A stretch of 43,914 bases of DNA from Sphingobacteriaceae bacterium (GTDB lineage: Bacteria > Bacteroidota > Bacteroidia > Sphingobacteriales > Sphingobacteriaceae), in NCBI GenBank assembly GCA_947459195.1, contig CANHCS010000011.1:1-43914 (forward strand), in the 5' to 3' direction. Position numbers and translations under genes: made by a program. Positions 38,381 to 43,914 of this stretch are shown here, piece by piece; within the stretch, counting starts at the first letter, position 1, and every line of letters starts with the position of its first letter. The notes under the pieces are model-generated. The model made no database searches. It was given only the letters and a program-made list of their open reading frames with translations, and was not told where the DNA came from.

Positions 38381-41242
38381 ATGTTAAAAATGGTCAAAAA
38401 TATTAAACTTAAGTATCTGTTAATCAGTTGTTTATGTATTAATATTTTTAGTATCAATTTACATTATACTCAAGCACAAATTTTAGAGGGTGGACAGAAC
38501 CCGCCAGGTATCAAATGGCGGCAAATCAATACTGAAAATTTTCAGATCCTCTACCCCGACTCGATCGAAACCGAAGCACAAAGAATGGCAAACAGCTTAG
38601 ACTTCATGATCCAAAAGATCAGTCACAGTCTGAACAAGAAACCCAGAAGGATCAGTATCATTTTACAGAACCAAACTGTGGAGTCGAACGGCTTTGTTCA
38701 GCTGGCTCCCCGACGCTCCGAATTCTATGCCATCCCTGGCCAGGAGTTCGACTACCAGGACTGGTTGAACAGCTTAGCTGTTCACGAATTGCGACATGTT
38801 GTACAAGTTGATAAGATCTCGGGTAATTTGCGGGCTCCCCTTTTTGAAACACTTGCCTTCACCATATTTGGAGTTACGCTACCAGCTTGGTTCTTTGAAG
38901 GCGATGCTGTGGTCATAGAAACTACCCTAACCGCCGCCGGTCGGGGTCGTCAGCCAAGCTGGGAAATGCCTTTCAGGGCGAATTTGCTATCCGGCCGTGA
39001 GTTTAATTACTCTAAAAACTTTATGGGTTCATTCAAAGACCGCACACCGGGCTATTACCAATTGGGCTACACGATGATGACCAAACTGAGAAGAGATCAT
39101 GGACCAATGATTTTAGACACTTTACTGCGTGATATGAGCAAAAACCTGATCAGGCCCATGAATTTAAGCAGATCGAGCAAGAAATTTACAGGCTTGAGCA
39201 CTTTAGAGTGGCACAATGCCACCATCAATGAACTCCAAAAACTATGGCAGGAGCAGCTTAACAAAACAACTACACAGCTCTATCCGGGGATTAATTTCAG
39301 AAAAAATACCATCCCCGAAGATTATCTACTGCCGCATCGAATCAATGAAAAGGAAATTCTTGCCCTGAAAAGAAGTAAAATCCACACACCAGAAATTGTT
39401 TTGGTAGATATGGATGGGAATGAAAAGAAAATCATCCGTATCGGAATTCAGCAGGAAGCGCATTTGAGCTATGCCGCAGGAAAAATAGTTTGGGATGAGC
39501 TCAGGGTAGACCTACGCTATTCCAAACGCACATTCAACGTAATATGTACTTATGATTTGAACTCGAACTCCTATCGGCAAATCACACATCATTCCCGGCT
39601 GTTTTCGCCTGCCCTATCGCCCGATGGCAAAAAAATAGCTGCCATACAGGTTGATTACAGCAATCGGATGATGCTCGTTGAATTAGACGCCTCCAGTGGC
39701 AAAATCATTGCTAAATATCCGAACGCTGACCTGAGCATCCTTCAAACGCCCAAATACAACTCAACTGGTGATAAGGTTGTTTATCTGAGGGTAAATCAAC
39801 AAGGTAAAGCGATCGAAGAAATAGACCTGATTAGCCAAAAAATCTCCATCCGTCTTCCCTATCAGGCTCAATTATTGGCCCGACCTGGCTATGTCGGTGA
39901 AAACATCATTTTTAAAGCACATTATAATGGCATTGATAATATTTACCAAATCAATCAATTTGGACAGATCAGCCAGATTACAGCTGCTAATTTCGGTGCA
40001 TTCTATCCTCAGTTCGACCCGGAGCGCAAGGAGCTTTTGTTCAGTAATTATCAAGTAAATGGCTATGATTTGTCCATTCTCAAGGAAAGCGATCTAAATA
40101 ACATTCCATTCTCCGAGATCAAAAATCATTTTATCGATTATTCTAAGCCGCTTATCGAAAAAGAAGAGTCGCCGATCGATTTCTCTAAGGTGCCCCAAAA
40201 ACAATTGCCCTACAAGCCTTATAATGCTTTCAAAAGCCTTTTAAATTTTCACAGTCTGGTACCCACATTAGAAACTAATAATTTCTCCGACGACTGGAAT
40301 GTAGGCCTTCAAGCCGTTTCGAGCAATTTATTGAATACAATGAGCTTCAATTCTGGCTACATTTATTACTCCGGATTGGGTCGATCTGGTTACAAGGCAG
40401 GTTTGGCCTACCGTGCTCTCTACCCCATTATCAGCCTGCGATATTCGAATATTCCGAGGAGGCTGAGTGTAGAAGACAATGGCGTTCCGGTTTTATTTAA
40501 CTGGCGAGAGCAGGAAACAGAAGTTAATATAGACGTACCCTTCAGGTTCAATTACCGAAATCAGTTTGGCCGTATGGGGATGGAATTCTCCACCAGCTAT
40601 ACTTCTAGATATGATATCGTTGCCCAGCCTAGCAATTACAACATCAATCAAAATATTGCATTTCCAATGCATTATGGATTTTACTATGCACAAAATAACT
40701 TGATCAGTGCAAGAGATTTAGCACCAAGATGGGGGCATAATTACCGAATTGACTACCGTCATTTCCCATTTGAAAATCAGATTTCTGGTCAGCTTCTCAG
40801 CATCAAAACTCTGTTTTTTGCTCCCGGATTATTCCGAAATCACAGCCTGTCGGCCAGTGTCAATTATCAGCTTGCCAACGGTAATTATCAATACACCAAT
40901 GATATCCCCACCATTAGTGGTTACAATCAATTGAACAGCAATCCTGAAATCCTGAAAAACACAATTTTGCTCGATTATAAATTTCCATTTGCTTACCCGG
41001 ACTGGGAACTGGGCGCCTTGGCTTATGTAAAACGCTTGAAGGCTGGCTTTTTTGCAGATTACGAGAATATTACCGATCTAAAAACTGCCATGCCCCGAAC
41101 TTATGGCTTTGAGCTGAGTGCAGACCTGAACTTGCTGAGGTTCTACCTCCCCAGCTTCCAGGCAGGTGGAAAAATCATTTTTACGAATGATAATTTAAAT
41201 CGAAAGCCGATATTCGAATTCGGATTAACCTATTCCTATTAA
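38381..41242 (+). CDS. Large exported protein: gluzincin-like metallopeptidase region, TolB-like beta-propeller, C-terminal barrel-like region
   Basis: Signal-like N-terminus; LAVHELRHVVQVD (HExxH) and WFFEGDAVVIET; propeller-like LFSPALSPDGKKIAAIQVDYSNRMMLVELD; C-terminal alternating strands ending FEFGLTYSY. Confidence 0.82.
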   Translation: MLKMVKNIKLKYLLISCLCINIFSINLHYTQAQILEGGQNPPGIKWRQINTENFQILYPDSIETEAQRMANSLDFMIQKISHSLNKKPRRISIILQNQTVESNGFVQLAPRRSEFYAIPGQEFDYQDWLNSLAVHELRHVVQVDKISGNLRAPLFETLAFTIFGVTLPAWFFEGDAVVIETTLTAAGRGRQPSWEMPFRANLLSGREFNYSKNFMGSFKDRTPGYYQLGYTMMTKLRRDHGPMILDTLLRDMSKNLIRPMNLSRSSKKFTGLSTLEWHNATINELQKLWQEQLNKTTTQLYPGINFRKNTIPEDYLLPHRINEKEILALKRSKIHTPEIVLVDMDGNEKKIIRIGIQQEAHLSYAAGKIVWDELRVDLRYSKRTFNVICTYDLNSNSYRQITHHSRLFSPALSPDGKKIAAIQVDYSNRMMLVELDASSGKIIAKYPNADLSILQTPKYNSTGDKVVYLRVNQQGKAIEEIDLISQKISIRLPYQAQLLARPGYVGENIIFKAHYNGIDNIYQINQFGQISQITAANFGAFYPQFDPERKELLFSNYQVNGYDLSILKESDLNNIPFSEIKNHFIDYSKPLIEKEESPIDFSKVPQKQLPYKPYNAFKSLLNFHSLVPTLETNNFSDDWNVGLQAVSSNLLNTMSFNSGYIYYSGLGRSGYKAGLAYRALYPIISLRYSNIPRRLSVEDNGVPVLFNWREQETEVNIDVPFRFNYRNQFGRMGMEFSTSYTSRYDIVAQPSNYNINQNIAFPMHYGFYYAQNNLISARDLAPRWGHNYRIDYRHFPFENQISGQLLSIKTLFFAPGLFRNHSLSASVNYQLANGNYQYTNDIPTISGYNQLNSNPEILKNTILLDYKFPFAYPDWELGALAYVKRLKAGFFADYENITDLKTAMPRTYGFELSADLNLLRFYLPSFQAGGKIIFTNDNLNRKPIFEFGLTYSY

Positions 41243-41244
41243 TC

Positions 41245-41523
41245 ATGAGTGCAAAAAGCATTTTTATCATCTGTATCACCATTTTGCTGACAGTTATCTT
41301 GATGAACAACAACGATGAAATGGTATTTTGGATTTTCGGTGAGGCTAAAGTTCCAAAACTCGGCGTTTTGGCCGGAGTTTTCTTTATCGGATGGCTCATT
41401 GGTTTTTTGATGGGTAGACCCAAATCAAAGACTGAAACAAAAGAAAATTTTACAGAGGAAGAAGTTGATCAGAGACCGAGAAACTCTTTTTTAAGTGAAG
41501 AAGACCAGGATTATATCTCTTAA
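41245..41523 (+). CDS. Small membrane protein (LapA-like, two TM)
   Basis: SIFIICITILLTVILMNNNDEMVFWIFGEAKVPKLGVLAGVFFIGWLIGFLMGRP, then polar tail. Confidence 0.75.
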   Translation: MSAKSIFIICITILLTVILMNNNDEMVFWIFGEAKVPKLGVLAGVFFIGWLIGFLMGRPKSKTETKENFTEEEVDQRPRNSFLSEEDQDYIS

Positions 41524-42323
41524 ATCCCGTAAAATACCTGGAATTTTTCCTCCAAATCTGGAAGCGTCACCCTATCCTTAAAAATACCGAAAACCGAAGA
41601 ACCACTGCCACTCATGGAAGCATAAATTGCTCCAGATTCATACAAAGTGGCCTTCACCCCTCTAATGACAGGAAATTTATCAAAAACAGATGCTTCAAAA
41701 TCATTTTTTACGACATTTTTCCAAGTAAGCGGATCATTTTCCACCACCTCCACCAGTTGATAATTTGGTAAAGCGGGTTTCACACCACGATAGGCCTCTG
41801 AAGTAGAAACTTGCACATCAGGCATCACCAAAACCATAAAATAAGCGGATAAATCAAGCTTTACTGGAATAAACTGATCACCTTTACCGTAAGCAAATAC
41901 CGGCTTATTCTCGATAAAAAAAGCACAATCTGCACCCAATTGTCTGCAATAAGCCTCCATCTGCTCATTTCTCAAACCCAATTCAAATTTTTCATTCATT
42001 AGTTTGATGAAAAAAGCCGCATCAGAAGAGCCTCCACCCAAACCTGCTCCAATTGGTATGTGTTTGTGCAAATGAATGTGCACCGGTGGCAAGTCATGAT
42101 CTTTTCTCAATAAATAATAAGCTTTAACACAGAGGTTATCTTCCATTTTACCAAGAATTTCGATTCCCGAAGCGCTGAAATCTAATTTTGAGGCACTCAC
42201 CACTTCCAAAGCATCCTGAATCTGTATCGGATAGAAAACGCTTTCCAAATTATGATAGCCATCCGAACGACGTTCGGTAATGTGGAGGCCTATGTTAATT
42301 TTAGCATTGGGGAAGCTAATCAT
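41520..42323 (-). CDS. ispE: 4-(cytidine 5'-diphospho)-2-C-methyl-D-erythritol kinase
   Basis: FPNAKINIGLHITERRSDGYHNLESVFYPI, HIPIGAGLGGGSSDAAF, SGAIYASMSGSGSSVFGIF. ATG at 42321-42323 preferred over TTG at 42353. Confidence 0.95.
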   Translation of the reverse strand: MISFPNAKINIGLHITERRSDGYHNLESVFYPIQIQDALEVVSASKLDFSASGIEILGKMEDNLCVKAYYLLRKDHDLPPVHIHLHKHIPIGAGLGGGSSDAAFFIKLMNEKFELGLRNEQMEAYCRQLGADCAFFIENKPVFAYGKGDQFIPVKLDLSAYFMVLVMPDVQVSTSEAYRGVKPALPNYQLVEVVENDPLTWKNVVKNDFEASVFDKFPVIRGVKATLYESGAIYASMSGSGSSVFGIFKDRVTLPDLEEKFQVFYGI

Positions 42324-42364
42324 TTTGTGAACATCCTGTTTATTTTTGAACAATTGTAGGAAGC

Positions 42365-42372
42365 CAAAAATA
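42365..42372 (-). promoter_or_regulatory. Putative -7 promoter element TATTTTTG for ispE
   Basis: Minus-strand TATTTTTG 41 nt upstream of preferred ispE ATG. Confidence 0.45.
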
Positions 42373-42406
42373 CATTTATTTTATTTGCATAGGGAGACCT
42401 TGATTC

Positions 42407-43201
42407 ATGAAACAATACTTAGAACTGATGCAACATGTGCTGGACAATGGCACACAAAAACACGACAGAACCGGAACCGGAACCATCAGCGTTTTTGGCT
42501 ATCAGATGCGTTTTAACCTGCAGGATGGATTTCCGCTGGTAACTACAAAAAAATTACACCTGCGCTCCATTATTCATGAATTGATCTGGTTTTTAAAAGG
42601 TGAAACCAATATCGCTTACCTCAAAGAAAACGGCGTAAGTATTTGGGACGAATGGGCCGATGAAAATGGTAACCTGGGACCGGTTTATGGCTCACAATGG
42701 CGTTCCTGGCCTACAGCCGATGGCCGTCACATCGATCAGATCAAGCAAGTGATTGATCAGATCAAAAACAACCCCGATTCTCGCCGGCTGATTGTTTCGG
42801 CATGGAATGTGGGCGAAATTGAGCACATGGCTTTGCCACCCTGCCACGCTTTCTTTCAGTTTTACGTAGCCGATGGCAAATTGAGCTGTCAACTATACCA
42901 GCGAAGTGCCGACATCTTTTTAGGTGTTCCATTTAATATTGCCTCTTATGCTTTATTAACCATGATGATTGCACAGGTTTGCGGGCTAGAAGCCGGAGAT
43001 TTTGTTCACACTTTGGGCGATGCGCATTTGTACAATAATCACTTGGAGCAAACACGCTTGCAGCTGAGTCGTGAGCCACGTCCATTGCCTACAATGAAGC
43101 TTAATCCTCAAATCAAAGATATTTTCGATTTCAAGTTCGAAGACTTTACGCTCGAGAACTACGATCCTCATCCGCACATTAAAGCCCCGGTTGCCGTTTA
43201 A
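42407..43201 (+). CDS. thyA: Thymidylate synthase
   Basis: [96 protein letters not shown]. Confidence 0.98.
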   Translation: MKQYLELMQHVLDNGTQKHDRTGTGTISVFGYQMRFNLQDGFPLVTTKKLHLRSIIHELIWFLKGETNIAYLKENGVSIWDEWADENGNLGPVYGSQWRSWPTADGRHIDQIKQVIDQIKNNPDSRRLIVSAWNVGEIEHMALPPCHAFFQFYVADGKLSCQLYQRSADIFLGVPFNIASYALLTMMIAQVCGLEAGDFVHTLGDAHLYNNHLEQTRLQLSREPRPLPTMKLNPQIKDIFDFKFEDFTLENYDPHPHIKAPVAV

Positions 43202-43202
43202 C

Positions 43203-43688
43203 ATGAAGCTCGAAATCGTTGTAGCCGTTGATGAAGAAAATGGAATTGGTAAAAATAATCAATTACTTTGGCATCTTCCTGCCGATTTAAAACACTTTAA
43301 GAGCATTACTACCGGTCACCCGGTGGTGATGGGGCGAAAAACTTTCGAATCGATAGGCAGGCCTTTACCCAACAGGAGAAATGTGGTCATCAGCCGTCAG
43401 CAAGGGCTCCGAATTGATGGTGTAGAAGTGCTTAATAGTCTAAATGAGGCCTATGAACTTTTAGCTGATGAAAATTTAGTTTTCATCATTGGCGGCGCCC
43501 AAATTTATCGCGAAGCAATTCAAGATGTAGAAAAGATCTACCTTACCAAGGTACACCATCGCTTTGAGGCTGATGCCTTTTTTCCGGAACTGGACCCTGA
43601 GGTTTGGCAGGAGACTGAACGAGAAACACATCAGGCTGATGAAAAAAATGCCTATTCATACAGCTTTTTAACTTATATGAAGCGATGA
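43203..43688 (+). CDS. Dihydrofolate reductase
   Basis: IVVAVDEENGIGKNNQLLWHLPADLKHFKSITTGHPVVMGRKTFESIGRPLPNRRNVVIS. ATG at 43203 preferred over TTG 43191. Confidence 0.96.
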   Translation: MKLEIVVAVDEENGIGKNNQLLWHLPADLKHFKSITTGHPVVMGRKTFESIGRPLPNRRNVVISRQQGLRIDGVEVLNSLNEAYELLADENLVFIIGGAQIYREAIQDVEKIYLTKVHHRFEADAFFPELDPEVWQETERETHQADEKNAYSYSFLTYMKR

Positions 43689-43754
43689 GCCATCGCTCAG
43701 ACTCGATTAAATCAAGCTTTTCAAAAACTAATATTCAACAAAAGAAAAAATAGT

Positions 43755-43762
43755 TAGATTTG
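43755..43762 (+). promoter_or_regulatory. Putative -7 promoter element TAGATTTG for secDF
   Basis: TAGATTTG 52 nt upstream of the ATG at 43815. Confidence 0.45.
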
Positions 43763-43814
43763 CCATCTTATAAAAAAACAAGGTAGCGCAAGATTAAGTA
43801 CAATTTAAAATAAA

Positions 43815-43914
43815 ATGCAAGGTAAAGGACTAGTAAAATTTGTAGCAATTGCTTTAACAATTGCTTGTTTGTATTCGCTTTCTTTCACATGGATAGCCCA
43901 AAAAGTTGAAAAAG
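43815..43914 (+). CDS. secDF: Protein translocase subunit SecDF (5' end only, truncated by window edge)
   Basis: MQGKGLVKFVAIALTIACLYSLSFTWIAQKVEK resembles the N-terminus of Bacteroidota SecDF fusions. Confidence 0.8.
   Translation, partial: MQGKGLVKFVAIALTIACLYSLSFTWIAQKVEK

Noticed and set aside
42733-42776. Apparent direct repeat GATCAGATCAA in thyA
   Set aside because: Encodes [13 protein letters not shown] in the normal thymidylate synthase sequence; ordinary coding repetition.
1-43914. CRISPR array, toxin-antitoxin, restriction-modification or other defence system
   Set aside because: No regularly spaced repeats and no recognisable Cas, RM, TA or other defence proteins were seen among the ORFs.

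Overview
This window is a gene-dense bacterial chromosomal segment from Bacteroidota. Protein styles and TAnnTTTG promoter boxes suggest Sphingobacteriales/Sphingobacteriaceae. About 43 protein genes and two adjacent tRNA-Leu genes (anticodons CAG and GAG) can be supported. Most content is housekeeping: rplU (partial), trxB, lolA, ftsK, pyrF, rho, pssA, purS, folK, sppA, a PolX-like gene, dprA, rsmG, tgt, lptF/G-type permease, ispE, thyA, dfr and secDF (partial). I found no CRISPR array, transposon, integrase or phage module. The most interesting items are: (1) a compact putative exopolysaccharide synthesis/export locus (receiver-only response regulator, HEAT-repeat membrane protein, QxxRW-type GT2 synthase, plus a convergent YaiO-like outer-membrane barrel); (2) a 953-aa protein that appears to combine a HELRH...WFFEG gluzincin-like peptidase domain, a TolB-like propeller and a C-terminal barrel-like region; (3) a PolX homologue whose polymerase active-site motif looks degenerate while its PHP domain looks intact; (4) an ECF sigma factor overlapping a 4-TM candidate regulator; (5) several small DNA structures: a perfect 18-bp palindrome, a GC-rich intergenic hairpin, and a terminator whose T-tract contains a -10-like box that would give a leaderless polX mRNA. 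All assignments were made by reading sequence only; no searches were run.
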